The notes: a model not told the origin generated them from the letters alone. Shown: positions 1 through 7,983, numbered from the stretch's first letter. The stretch is 36,258 bases of DNA from CAZGTQ01 sp964528575 (GCA_964528575.1 CAZGTQ010000411.1:1-36258); one strand, 5' to 3'. Translations and numbers: made by a program.

Positions 1-231
1 GATCGCCGGCGCGCGGCTCGGGTCGACCGGCGGCGCGTGCGCGACGCTCGCGGACGGCGCCTCGGACTCGGCCGCGTGCTCGGCCGCGCTCTCGGGGCCC
101 GACGGCGCGCGCCCGGCGGAGCTCGACGCGGGCTCGCTCGACGCGGGCTCGCTCGGCGCGGGCTGCGGCGCGGCCGGCTCGGCGGCGGCGGACGGCGGGA
201 AGCCCGGGCGGTCGGGGTCCGGTGTGGTCAT
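1..231 (-). CDS. N-terminus of a probable MoxR-family AAA+ ATPase (partial, runs off the window)
   Basis: The minus strand is open from an ATG at 231 to the window edge with no stop, giving 77 residues that begin MTTPDPDRPGFPPS and continue as a low-complexity Ala/Pro/Ser/Glu segment. No catalytic motif lies inside the window, so the identity rests on position. It follows a DUF4129 gene and a DUF4350 gene on the same strand, and in many bacteria the next gene in that order is a MoxR-type AAA+ ATPase followed by a DUF58 protein. A disordered acidic/proline-rich extension before the AAA+ core would fit. It could be another component of the same cluster. Seen: open frame and composition. Inferred: MoxR identity. 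Confidence 0.45.
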   Translation of the reverse strand, partial: MTTPDPDRPGFPPSAAAEPAAPQPAPSEPASSEPASSSAGRAPSGPESAAEHAAESEAPSASVAHAPPVDPSRAPAI

Positions 232-253
232 CGGTGGAGCGTAACGTGCGGCC

Positions 254-297
254 GCCGTCGAAGACGAGGCGGAGGGCCGTCGAAGACGAGGTGGAAG
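254..297. repeat. 22-bp tandem repeat, two copies plus a stub
   Basis: Two adjacent 22-base units (254-275 and 276-297) share GCCGTCGAAGACGAGG and differ at two positions near the 3' end; a third unit starts at 298 but keeps only the first six bases. The repeat fills most of the 80-base gap between the DUF4350 gene and the next minus-strand gene. It may be replication slippage or a spacer; no hairpin is obvious. Confidence 0.7.
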
Positions 298-311
298 GCC
301 GTCCTCGATCG

Positions 312-1595
312 TCAGCGCGGCACCGCGTCCGCGCGGTCGACATCGTCCAGCGTGCGCGCGAGCCGCTCGAGGTCCTCGAGCGAGCGGACGGGCTCCTGCG
401 CGAACGCCGCGCGCCACGCGTCCAGGCTCTCGCGCCGCGCGGTGCGAGCGGCCCACAGCGCGAGCGCGCGCTCGACCGTCGCCGCGTCGAGCTCCTCGTT
501 GCGCGCGAGGTGGGTGCGGGCCGCGAGGCGGCGCGCCACCCCCTCGCGCAAGTGCCGGGCCAGCACGTCGAAGCGGCCCGCGCGCACGAACAGCCCCGCC
601 TGGGCGCGCGCGCGAGCGAGCGGCGCGAGCTGCCCGAGCGGCTCGGGGTCGCGCGGGAACGCGCGCGCCCGGCCGAGCCACCACGCGCCCAGCGCGAGCA
701 GCGCGAGCACGTGCAGGCTCGGCCCGAGCAGCGTCGGCCCGAACGCGAGGCTGACCCAGGAGCCGGGCGACCAGCCGCGGAAGCCGTACTCGTCGATCAG
801 CACGTCGCCGCCCGGCGGGCGCAGCATTTCGACGAGCCGCACGAGCAGCAGCGCGTTGTCCGCCTCGCCGATGCGCTCGTTGTCGAGCCAGCGGTCGTCC
901 GCGAGCAGCGCGACCGTCCCACGCCCGTGCGGGACGCGCAGCGCGAACGGCCACTCCCGCGCCCGCAGGCGCCCGGGCATCGTCTCGACGGCGACGCGCT
1001 CGAAGCGCGAGCCGGGCTCGAGCGACTCGAACGCGTTCCACGAGTCGCTCGCGATCCGCAACTCCTGGCCGTCGCGCAGGACGAGGAGTTGCTCGCCCTC
1101 GGTCTGGCCGCGATCCGTGCGCAACTCCGGCGCGTCGATGCCGAGCACCGTCTCGACGAACTCGCGGTTCGCGCCGAAGCGCGAGCTGTCGATCTCGACG
1201 ATGTTGCGCAGCGCGATGACCAGCGTGCCGCCTTCGCGCACGAAGCGGTCGTAGTGCAACCGGTCGAGCAGGCGCCGCGCGCGCCGAGCGCTCTCCGTCA
1301 CCGGCGGCGTCTTCGCCTCGCGCTCGTCGAGCTCGCCGTACAGCTCGACTTCCTCGGGCGCCGCGACGACCCACAACAGGTGCGCACCGCGCGGCAGCTC
1401 GCCGGGCGCCGCGAGCCACACGCGCGGCCGCAAGCCGAGCTCTTCGAGCAGCAGGAACGCCGCGAGGCGACCGTCCTCCTGCGCCGACGAGGCGCTCGCC
1501 GGCTGCGCCGAGCCGCCGGGCACGAGCTGCAGGAGCAGCCCCGTCGCGACGAACACGACGAGGAGCCCCACGGCGACGACGCGCTGGGCGCTCAC
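312..1595 (-). CDS. DUF4350-domain membrane-anchored protein
   Basis: A 427-residue protein starting at GTG 1595, chosen because that codon overlaps the stop of the upstream DUF4129 gene in a GTGA junction. Residues 4-24 form a membrane anchor. The extracytoplasmic part (about 37-265) has the DUF4350 pattern: an AAFLLLEELG segment, a WVVAAPEE strand, a GGTLVIAL strand and GTVALLADDRWLDNE, like a GATase/ThuA-type fold without an obvious catalytic Cys. A second membrane helix lies near 285-308, followed by a basic, helical cytoplasmic tail. DUF4350 proteins recur beside MoxR, DUF58 and DUF4129 genes in clusters thought to assemble or check envelope or metal-dependent proteins; the exact role is unknown. 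Family call is fairly sure, function is not. Confidence 0.75.
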   Translation of the reverse strand: MSAQRVVAVGLLVVFVATGLLLQLVPGGSAQPASASSAQEDGRLAAFLLLEELGLRPRVWLAAPGELPRGAHLLWVVAAPEEVELYGELDEREAKTPPVTESARRARRLLDRLHYDRFVREGGTLVIALRNIVEIDSSRFGANREFVETVLGIDAPELRTDRGQTEGEQLLVLRDGQELRIASDSWNAFESLEPGSRFERVAVETMPGRLRAREWPFALRVPHGRGTVALLADDRWLDNERIGEADNALLLVRLVEMLRPPGGDVLIDEYGFRGWSPGSWVSLAFGPTLLGPSLHVLALLALGAWWLGRARAFPRDPEPLGQLAPLARARAQAGLFVRAGRFDVLARHLREGVARRLAARTHLARNEELDAATVERALALWAARTARRESLDAWRAAFAQEPVRSLEDLERLARTLDDVDRADAVPR

Positions 1596-2257
1596 GCCGC
1601 CGCCCCTTTCCGCGCGCCCGGCGCGCCGTCGAGCCAGCGCGCGCACAACGTCTCGAGCCGCTCGACGTCCGCGCTCACCGTCGGCTCGTTCCCGAACTCC
1701 TTCGCCTCGAGCTCGACGACGAGCGGACGCAGCAGCGCGTCGACCGCCGGGCGCGGCCTGCCGCGCTCGAGCAGCTCCCGGTTCGTCCACGCTTCGCGGT
1801 AGCGCAGATCGCCGCGCTCGCCGAGACCGACGACCAGCGCGAAGAGCAAGAGCCGCAGCGCGAGCCGCAAGTCGCCCGCCGCGCGCGCGCGCGCGGCCTC
1901 GGCGCGCAGCTCCGCGACGCGCCGGCGCACGTCGGCGGCCGGCGCCTCGGCCGCGGCGCGCCGCGCGGCCGCCGCGTGCCAACGCAGCCAGACCCAGCGC
2001 GCGATCAGCAGGACGAGCGCGAGGACGGCGAGCGCGAGGAGCACGTTCCACAGCACGTCGGCCGCGGCGCTCGGATCGACCCCGGGATCGAAGTCGAACA
2101 GGTCGCCGAGCGTCTCGACGAACCACTCGACAAAGCGCTGGAGCAGGCTCGGCCCCTCGTCGTTTGCGAAGTCGAACTGCGGGCGCGCGAGGATCTGCTC
2201 GATCCGCTCCTCGACGCGCTCGCGCGCGAGCTGCTGGACGCCACGGAACGCGCTCAT
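1592..2257 (-). CDS. DUF4129-domain membrane protein
   Basis: A 221-residue protein with an amphipathic N-terminal region (1-60), one membrane helix at about 66-90, a charged Ala/Arg-rich helix, and a C-terminal DUF4129 module (about 128-210). The module carries the typical LRLALRLLLFALV helix and the RYREAWTNRELL stretch, a form of the family's R-Y...T-N-R-E signature. ATG 2257 overlaps the upstream stop (ATGA) and its own stop overlaps the downstream GTG start, so it is translationally coupled on both sides. DUF4129 is often fused to transglutaminases or placed beside MoxR/DUF58/DUF4350 genes; a scaffold or adaptor role at the membrane is inferred only. Confidence 0.8.
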   Translation of the reverse strand: MSAFRGVQQLARERVEERIEQILARPQFDFANDEGPSLLQRFVEWFVETLGDLFDFDPGVDPSAAADVLWNVLLALAVLALVLLIARWVWLRWHAAAARRAAAEAPAADVRRRVAELRAEAARARAAGDLRLALRLLLFALVVGLGERGDLRYREAWTNRELLERGRPRPAVDALLRPLVVELEAKEFGNEPTVSADVERLETLCARWLDGAPGARKGAAA

Positions 2258-3231
2258 GCCGCGCCTCCCGCGGCGCGCGCGCGCGGCTCCGTCTCCGCGT
2301 CGTCATCGGCCTGGGCGTCCGACTCGGCCGCGTCCGGCGCCGCGCCGGGCTGCGCGCGCAGCCGCAGCCGCAGGTCGAGGCCCTCGACGCGGCAGCGCAC
2401 GTCGACGTAGTAGACGGTGTGGACCGTCGCGACGATCGTCGCGCCGAGTCCGAGGAAGAGCGCCGAGAGCGGCGTCGCGATCAGGTCGTACGTCACGCTG
2501 TCGAGCTCGGTCCAGGTCATGATCCAGGGCCGGTACTCGGGGTTCGTCAACTGGCTCCCGAGGACGACCGACGGCTGCACGACGAAGAGCTGCGTGACGA
2601 ACAGACCAAGCCAGCGTGCGAAGCTCGACTTGACGAGCGCGACGCTGCGGCCGAGCGCGGCGAACGGCGTGGCGCGCTCGAGCACGTAGACGGGCGATAC
2701 GACCGAGAACAGCCACGCGACCAAGAAGTAGGGCGCGATGCAGCAGGCCGAGAGGGTCTGGACGACGAAGAGCACGCCCGTGACGAACGCGAGCACGACG
2801 AGCGACAGCGGCCGGTCGAACGCGCGCCGCAGCCCCTCGACGACGCCGACCTCGCGGCCGAGCAGGTGGGCGCCGACGAGCGCGGTCGCCCAGAGACCGA
2901 CGAGGAACCCGGTGATGCTCTGCAGTGCCGCCGGGACCAAATGCATCAGCCCCATCGCAGATGGCGGCAAGGCGCGGTTCAGCGCGGTCTGGAACACCTG
3001 CACGGGCAGGCCGATCAGCACGGCGAAGCCGACGAGGAGCGCGAAGCGTCCGACGAGCGCGTCGGCCGCCGCGTCGAGCAGGGCCCCGACGCCGCGCGGG
3101 CGCACGCCGCTCTCGGCCGCGGCGACGCGCGCCCCGCCGAAGCGGCGACGCCCGACGCGCGTCCCGCTCGCGCTCGCGCGTCCCCGCCCTGCGGGAACGA
3201 GCACCTCGGTCGTGAGCGCCCCTTCGGCCAT
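2254..3231 (-). CDS. multi-pass membrane protein, first gene of the DUF4129/DUF4350/MoxR-like operon
   Basis: A 325-residue integral membrane protein. After a basic soluble N-terminus (1-50) come about six hydrophobic segments, including GRFALLVGFAVLIGLPV, LVVLAFVTGVLFVV, YFLVAWLFSVVSPVYVLE and a last one near 255-280. It then has the conserved YYVDVRCRVEGLDLRLRLR segment and an acidic, probably disordered tail. The pattern (VYVLE..PF.AL.RS.ALVK, then YYD.R...EG.DL) is typical of the glycerophosphodiester-phosphodiesterase membrane-domain/YciC-like families found ahead of DUF4129 genes. Its stop overlaps the DUF4129 start. No clear Shine-Dalgarno precedes ATG 3231; a TAGACT box at 3246-3241 on the minus strand could be the -10. 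The family is likely, the substrate unknown. Confidence 0.7.
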   Translation of the reverse strand: MAEGALTTEVLVPAGRGRASASGTRVGRRRFGGARVAAAESGVRPRGVGALLDAAADALVGRFALLVGFAVLIGLPVQVFQTALNRALPPSAMGLMHLVPAALQSITGFLVGLWATALVGAHLLGREVGVVEGLRRAFDRPLSLVVLAFVTGVLFVVQTLSACCIAPYFLVAWLFSVVSPVYVLERATPFAALGRSVALVKSSFARWLGLFVTQLFVVQPSVVLGSQLTNPEYRPWIMTWTELDSVTYDLIATPLSALFLGLGATIVATVHTVYYVDVRCRVEGLDLRLRLRAQPGAAPDAAESDAQADDDAETEPRARAAGGAA

Positions 3232-3284
3232 GCGCGGCCGAGTCTACTGCGCACCGCGGCCGAGCCGACCGCTCGAAGTCGCGC

Positions 3285-4853
3285 CTACGGCACGATCCAG
3301 AGCGCCGATGCGACCGGGAGCGCGAGCGCGGGACCCGGCGGCTGCGTCGGATCCGTCGCCATCGGCAGGAGCTCGTCGCCGCCGTTCACGACGTACGCGG
3401 CGCTGGTGTTGATCGCCTGGAGCACCGCGAGCGCCTGCTGGGTCTCGTTCGGCAGGTTCGCCACGATGCTCCCCGCGAGCGTGGCGGGGTCGACGGTGAA
3501 CACCTGGCCCGGCACGGGGGGCGTGAACGGGGTCCCGGGGGAGCCGCTCGCGACCGCCAGCCATTCCGTTGCGCCGCTCGAGAGCTCGAGGAACGTCGTG
3601 CCGATCGGCACGGCGGCCGTCGTTTGCACGGCGAGAGTGGCCGGCGCGATCTCGAACAGCTCGCCCGTCGACGGTGCGACGACGAAGAGCGCCGTGCCGG
3701 TCGTGCCCGGACCGCGACGCAGGAGCGTCGCCAGGCTCGTGGTCGGCAACTGCGCGGCCGTCCCGAAGAGCGGCTGCTCGATCGCGAGGTCGACGCCGTT
3801 CAGACCCGGGGGCGCGCCGCTGCCGCCGAACGGGTTGGGCGCGACGCCTCCCAGGAGCGTGATCAGCCGGTTCCCGTCGACGAGCCAATCGACGATCTGA
3901 CCGTTGGAGCCGTTCAGCGAGACCGTCGCGCCCTCGATGCCGGCGACGTGGTCGACGATCACGATCTCGAAGCCGTCGCGCAGGTACGCGAAGCTCGTGC
4001 TCGGCCGCGCGAGGAGCTCGGTCGGGTGCGCGAGCGAGAGCACGACGCTCGGCCCCGCGACGAGCCCCGGCAGCTCGTAGACGAAGAGCGAGCCGGGCGT
4101 GCCGCCGCCGAACGGCGAGGGCGGCAGGCCGCGCGACGAGACGAGCAGCCGCCCGGCGCCCGCGAGCGCGAGGCGTCCGACGCCGCCCGCGATCGGCACG
4201 CTCGTGCTGGCGAGGACCGAGCCGTCGCTCTCCGCGTAGCAGACGAGGTCGCCGTTCAGCAACAGCACCGCGACGCAGTCGAACGCGGGCACGCGGACGG
4301 CGTCGAGCACGGGCTGGGCGAACGGCGCGAGCAAGCTCACGCCGGGGCCGATCGAGTCGACGCGCAGCAAGTTGCCCGGCGTGTTGCCGAACGGCGTCGC
4401 CAGGCCGACGTCGACGAGCATCGCGTGCGGGCTCTCGAACACGACCTCGACGCCGTTCGAGAGCGAGAGCGTGCCCGGCGGCAGCAGGAGGTCGACGACG
4501 ACGGCCTGCGCGAACAGGGACTGGCCGGCCAGCGCGGGGTTGTTCGGAACGACGCCGCCTCGCACGAACGTGCCGCCGCCGTCGAGCGCGAACGACTCGA
4601 TGACGAGCGCCTGCGTGAAACCGAGGCAGAGCGTCCCGAACGGCGAGGGCAGCGGACCGCCGGCGACGTCGTAGCCGACGAGGCCGGGCGAGAGCGGCGA
4701 GCCTGCGATCGTGAACGCGTACGGCTCGTCGATCTCGCCCCCCGCGACGTCGAAGACGAGCCCGAGCGGCGGGCACGGCGACGCGCCCTGCGCGGTGAGC
4801 GAGCCCGCGGACAGGACCAGAGCGACCGAACCGAGCAGACCGTGGCTGCGCAT
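3285..4853 (-). CDS. secreted protein of unknown function with recurrent PFG loops
   Basis: A 522-residue protein not recognised as a named family. ATG 4853 is supported by AAGGAG five bases upstream and by the signal peptide it gives (MRSHGLLGSVALVLSAGSLTAQG). The mature part is rich in Gly, Pro, Leu and Val, with short strands such as GSLFVYELPG, FEIVIVDHVAG and NRLITLLGG, suggesting a beta-propeller-like fold. A PFG/TPFG motif recurs near Pro-Gly loops (PSPFG, ATPFGNTPG, PSPFGGGTPG, PNPFGG, GTPFTPP), probably marking repeat boundaries. It contains few Cys and no visible enzyme motif. The gene is divergent from the FG-GAP protein gene and separated by 53 bases from the downstream membrane-protein operon. 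A surface or extracellular role is inferred. Confidence 0.75.
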   Translation of the reverse strand: MRSHGLLGSVALVLSAGSLTAQGASPCPPLGLVFDVAGGEIDEPYAFTIAGSPLSPGLVGYDVAGGPLPSPFGTLCLGFTQALVIESFALDGGGTFVRGGVVPNNPALAGQSLFAQAVVVDLLLPPGTLSLSNGVEVVFESPHAMLVDVGLATPFGNTPGNLLRVDSIGPGVSLLAPFAQPVLDAVRVPAFDCVAVLLLNGDLVCYAESDGSVLASTSVPIAGGVGRLALAGAGRLLVSSRGLPPSPFGGGTPGSLFVYELPGLVAGPSVVLSLAHPTELLARPSTSFAYLRDGFEIVIVDHVAGIEGATVSLNGSNGQIVDWLVDGNRLITLLGGVAPNPFGGSGAPPGLNGVDLAIEQPLFGTAAQLPTTSLATLLRRGPGTTGTALFVVAPSTGELFEIAPATLAVQTTAAVPIGTTFLELSSGATEWLAVASGSPGTPFTPPVPGQVFTVDPATLAGSIVANLPNETQQALAVLQAINTSAAYVVNGGDELLPMATDPTQPPGPALALPVASALWIVP

Positions 4854-4858
4854 GGCAG

Positions 4859-4864
4859 CTCCTT
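4859..4864 (-). promoter_or_regulatory. ribosome binding site for the secreted protein gene
   Basis: AAGGAG on the minus strand, five bases before ATG 4853. It is one of the few clear Shine-Dalgarno sites in the window and fixes that start. Confidence 0.75.
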
Positions 4865-4896
4865 GCGTGGGGGGAAGTCTCGCCGGATCCACCGCG

Positions 4897-4905
4897 AGGC
4901 TACCA
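4897..4905 (-). promoter_or_regulatory. candidate extended -10 (TGGTAGCCT)
   Basis: Minus-strand TGGTAGCCT fits TGnTAnnnT and lies about 44 bases before ATG 4853. It resembles the TGGTAGCAT boxes at 4955 and 16747. No good -35 box is visible. Confidence 0.35.
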
Positions 4906-4954
4906 CCGCTCCCGCGAGCCCGCAGCCCGTCCGCCGCCCTTCTGGTGGCTGTTC

Positions 4955-4963
4955 TGGTAGCAT
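4955..4963 (+). promoter_or_regulatory. candidate extended -10 (TGGTAGCAT)
   Basis: TGGTAGCAT fits the extended -10 pattern TGnTAnnnT and stands out in GC-rich DNA, 44 bases before the FG-GAP gene start. It sits in a short direct repeat of TTCTGGT (4940 and 4952). No clear -35 is seen, as expected for extended -10 promoters. Confidence 0.4.
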
Positions 4964-5007
4964 CGGCGTGTTCCCGTCCGTCACGTGGCCGCGAAGCGAG
5001 GTGACAC

Positions 5008-6636
5008 GTGCGAAGGTCTCCGTGGATGCGCGCGCTCGCCCTCGTGGCGAGCGCTAGTGCCGCTGCGGCGGTGCAGACCGTCGAAACCGTCAAAGTCGAG
5101 CCGGCCGACGCGTCGACCGATGCGCGCTTCGGCTCGGCGGTCGCAGCGCGCGGCAATCGCGTGCTCGCCGGCGCGCCGTTCAAGTACGAGCTCGCGGCCG
5201 AGGCGGGCGCGGCGTACGTGTTCGAGCGCGGGCCGAGCGGCTGGGCGCAGAGCGCGAAGCTGCGCGCCGAAGACGCGTCGGAGTACGACCGGTTCGGACG
5301 CGCGCTCGCGCTCGGCGACGCCGTCGCGGCCGTCGGCGCGCCCGACTCGGACGCGACCGGCCAGGTCGGCGGCGCGGTGTACCTGTTCGAGCCGAGCGGC
5401 AGCGAGTGGCCGCAGACCGCGAAGCTCGTCTCGCCCACCGGCCTCGCGGGCGACTCGTTCGGCACGGCGGTCGCGATCGACGGCGACACGCTGCTCGCGG
5501 GCGCGTGCTTCGAGGACGGCAACGGCGCGAGCGCGGGCGCGGCGTTCGTCTTCGTGCGCGACCCGACGGGCTGGGCGCTCGAGGCACGGCTCGCCGGCCT
5601 CGATACGGACGACGGCGACGTGCTCGGCTGGTCGGTCGCCCTCGACGGCGACCGCGCGATCGTCGGCGCGCGCTTCGAGGACGCAGGCGCGGACGCGACC
5701 GGCGCGGCGTACGTGTTCGCGCGCACGAGCCCGGGCGGGACGAGCTGGGCGCAGGTCGCGAAGCTCGTCGCCGCGGACGCGGCGGCGGAGGACCAGCTCG
5801 GCTACGCGGTCGCGCTCGACGGCGCGTACGCGCGCGTCGGCGCGCCGCAGGACGACGACGCGGGCGCGAACTCGGGCGCCGCGTACGTCTTCCGCCAGGT
5901 CGGGAGCACGTGGGTGCAGGACGCCAAGCTCGTGCCGCCCGACGGCGCCGCCGGCGACGGCTTCGGCCGCGCGGTCTCGATCGCGGGCGGCAACGCACTC
6001 GTCGGCGCGTGGTTCGACGACGACGGCGCGTCGAACGCGGGCTCGGCCTACCTGTACCGGCGCAACGGCGCGACGTGGTCGCTCCAGACGAGGCTCGTCG
6101 CGTCCGACGGCGCGGCGAACGACCTGCTCGGCGCCGCCGTGTCGGTCGACGGCGGCACGGCGATCCTCGGCGCGTACGCGAGCGATCCCTCCGGAACGAG
6201 CTCCGGCGCGGCGTACGTCTACGAGCTGCCGGAGCCGCTCGTCGCCGACGTCGGTCTGCTCTCGCTCGCGACGGGCGGCGTGCAGACGATGACGCTCGGC
6301 GCGGGAGCGGCGAACGCGGGCGCGGTCCACGTGCTGCTCGGCTCGCTCAGCGGGACGCAGCCCGGTTTCCCGCTCGACGGCTTCACGCTGCCGCTCAACA
6401 TCGACGCCTACACGCTCGCGACGCTGACGACGCCGAACGCGCCGCCGCTCGCGGGCTCGGTCGGCGTCCTCGACGCGACGGGCGCCGCGACGGCGACGTT
6501 CACGCTCCCGCCGCTCTCGCCTCCGCTCTGGTCGGGGTTGCGCGTCAGCCACGCGTACGTCGTCCTGCGCATCGAGCCCACGCTCGTGAGCGTCGTGCTC
6601 GTCAGCAACGACGTCGCGCTCGACCTGGTCCCCTGA
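5008..6636 (+). CDS. secreted FG-GAP (integrin-like) beta-propeller protein with C-terminal shared domain
   Basis: A 542-residue exported protein. The signal peptide is MRRSPWMRALALVASASAAAA. GTG 5008 and ATG 5026 (Met7) are both possible starts; AGGTG and GAAGG lie upstream of each. About seven repeats of roughly 50-55 residues follow (30-410), each with the pattern DRFG.AVA.DGD...VGA..D....GAAYVF......W.Q.AKL, the FG-GAP blade of integrin-alpha-type seven-bladed propellers. Acidic D.DD..A loops may bind calcium. Residues about 415-542 form a separate beta-rich domain with TLPLNIDAYTLATL, SVGVLDATGAATATF and a terminal NDVALDLVP, matching the end of the DUF1028 protein at 15182-16732. Adhesion or surface binding is inferred. 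The gene is monocistronic and converges on the patatin gene. Confidence 0.85.
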   Translation: MRRSPWMRALALVASASAAAAVQTVETVKVEPADASTDARFGSAVAARGNRVLAGAPFKYELAAEAGAAYVFERGPSGWAQSAKLRAEDASEYDRFGRALALGDAVAAVGAPDSDATGQVGGAVYLFEPSGSEWPQTAKLVSPTGLAGDSFGTAVAIDGDTLLAGACFEDGNGASAGAAFVFVRDPTGWALEARLAGLDTDDGDVLGWSVALDGDRAIVGARFEDAGADATGAAYVFARTSPGGTSWAQVAKLVAADAAAEDQLGYAVALDGAYARVGAPQDDDAGANSGAAYVFRQVGSTWVQDAKLVPPDGAAGDGFGRAVSIAGGNALVGAWFDDDGASNAGSAYLYRRNGATWSLQTRLVASDGAANDLLGAAVSVDGGTAILGAYASDPSGTSSGAAYVYELPEPLVADVGLLSLATGGVQTMTLGAGAANAGAVHVLLGSLSGTQPGFPLDGFTLPLNIDAYTLATLTTPNAPPLAGSVGVLDATGAATATFTLPPLSPPLWSGLRVSHAYVVLRIEPTLVSVVLVSNDVALDLVP

Positions 6637-6652
6637 CGGCCCGCGGGCCGTC
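6635..6652. terminator. 18-bp perfect palindrome between convergent genes, candidate bidirectional terminator
   Basis: GACGGCCCGCGGGCCGTC is a perfect inverted repeat. It begins on the last two bases of the FG-GAP stop codon and ends nine bases before the patatin stop. It could fold on transcripts from either side. No T-tract follows, so it would be a GC hairpin rather than a classical intrinsic terminator. Confidence 0.5.
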
Positions 6653-6661
6653 CGCGCGCCG

Positions 6662-7837
6662 CTACAGATTGCCGAGCGAGATCGCGCCGGTCGGGCAGTT
6701 GCGCGCGCACGCGTGGTCGCGCGTGCACTCGTAGTTGGAGAGCTTGCGCACCGAGGCCCGCTCGCCGTTCGCGTAGAACGCGTCGGTCTCGCAGACCATC
6801 TCGCACATGCCGCAGCCGATGCACGCGGACGGGTCGATGCGGACGCTGACGTAGTCGCGCGGCGTCACGGGGCACGACAGCCCGGAGACGACCGCGCTGT
6901 CGGAGACGAGCCGGCGCGTCGCCGCGTGCGAGGTCAGCACCTTGAGCGCCTCCTCCTCGCCGAGCTTGACGATCTCGTCGATGTTCTCGAAGTCGAGGCG
7001 TGCGAGGTGGCCGACCTTGGGCTGGATCAGCGCGACGCGATAGTCCGCGTGCATGTGCAGCGACTGCTCGACGATCACCTCCTCGGCGATCTCGAACGCG
7101 CGGAACAGCGTCGACAGCACGCGGCTCTTGTAGTCCGGCGTCTTGAACGTCGCCTTGACCGTCAGGTCGACCGCGATCACGAGGTCGGGCGACAGCGTCT
7201 TCGCGAAGCGCAGCGGGAGCGCGTCGACGATGCCGCCGTCCATGAAGTGCTTCCCGTCGTGCTCGAACGGCTCGAAGATGCCGGGGAGCGCGCAGGACGC
7301 GTACACCGCGTCGACGAGGTCGACGTCGAAGCCGGGCGTGCCCCAGAAGACCGAGCCGCCGTTCTCGAGGCACACCGAGTTGCAGAAGAACGGCAGCGAC
7401 ATGTCCGCGAACGTCCGCTGCGGCAGGATCTCCTGGAGCTTGTCGCGGAAGCGCTCGCCGCTGTACATGCTCGGCGCGCGCATCCCCTTCATCAGGAACT
7501 TGACGAAGTTGAGCCGGAAGAAGTGCTCCTTCTCCAGGCTCTCGACGTGCCGCTCGATCTCCTCGATCGGCAGCCCCGCGGCAACGAGCGCGCCGATCAG
7601 CGACCCGATGCTCGTGCCGACGACCGCGTCGATCTCCATGCCGAGCGTCCGGAGCGCGCGGATCACGCCGATGTGCGCCATCCCGCGCATGCCGCCGCCG
7701 CCGAGCACCAGCACGGTGCGCGGCCGCGTCTGGCGGCGCCAGGGGAGCCCGCGGACGGATTGGGCGGCCCGCTCGCCGTTCACCGGCGCGGCGGAGCCCT
7801 CGCTCGTCGGATGCTCGTCGCTTGTCGTGGTGCTCAA
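6662..7837 (-). CDS. patatin-like phospholipase fused to a C-terminal dicluster ferredoxin domain
   Basis: A 391-residue cytoplasmic protein in two parts. The patatin domain (about 40-300) has the oxyanion loop GGGGMRG (46-52), the nucleophile elbow GTSIG with Ser76, and DGG with Asp200, so the Ser-Asp dyad is intact and acyl-ester hydrolysis of lipids is expected. The C-terminus (about 322-391) is ferredoxin-like: C339-x2-C342-x2-C345-x3-C349, then C371-x2-D374-x2-C377-x3-C381-Pro. The second motif has Asp374 where Cys is usual, so one cluster would be all-Cys [4Fe-4S] and the other Asp-ligated or [3Fe-4S]. The start is TTG 7837, the only initiator that gives an N-terminus ahead of the domain close to the AT-rich box at 7856. 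It is a single gene divergent from the thiolase operon. Confidence 0.9.
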   Translation of the reverse strand: MSTTTSDEHPTSEGSAAPVNGERAAQSVRGLPWRRQTRPRTVLVLGGGGMRGMAHIGVIRALRTLGMEIDAVVGTSIGSLIGALVAAGLPIEEIERHVESLEKEHFFRLNFVKFLMKGMRAPSMYSGERFRDKLQEILPQRTFADMSLPFFCNSVCLENGGSVFWGTPGFDVDLVDAVYASCALPGIFEPFEHDGKHFMDGGIVDALPLRFAKTLSPDLVIAVDLTVKATFKTPDYKSRVLSTLFRAFEIAEEVIVEQSLHMHADYRVALIQPKVGHLARLDFENIDEIVKLGEEEALKVLTSHAATRRLVSDSAVVSGLSCPVTPRDYVSVRIDPSACIGCGMCEMVCETDAFYANGERASVRKLSNYECTRDHACARNCPTGAISLGNL

Positions 7838-7855
7838 CTTGCGATGCTCGACCGT

Positions 7856-7861
7856 TAATTA
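7856..7861 (-). promoter_or_regulatory. candidate -10 box of the patatin-ferredoxin gene
   Basis: TAATTA is palindromic and the most AT-rich hexamer in this intergenic stretch, 18 bases before the TTG start. Read on the minus strand it could serve as a -10 with a very short leader. No convincing -35 is visible. Confidence 0.35.
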
Positions 7862-7971
7862 GCGTCCCGGAGCGCGGTCTTCACGGACCAATCCTCGTCC
7901 CCTGCATCGGCAGGATCGGCGCTGCGCTGCACCCCGAGCGGCACGCGGAACGGTCCCCCGCCGTTGCAACG

Positions 7972-7983
7972 CCCCGCGCGGGG
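7972..7983. promoter_or_regulatory. 12-bp palindrome upstream of the thiolase operon
   Basis: CCCCGCGCGGGG is a perfect inverted repeat 23 bases before ATG 8007, preceded by TTGCAA at 7964. It could be an operator or a 5' leader hairpin. In DNA this GC-rich such a palindrome may also arise by chance. Confidence 0.3.

Noticed and set aside
254..297. Tandem 22-bp units as a CRISPR array
   Set aside because: The units are directly adjacent with no spacers and only two copies exist.
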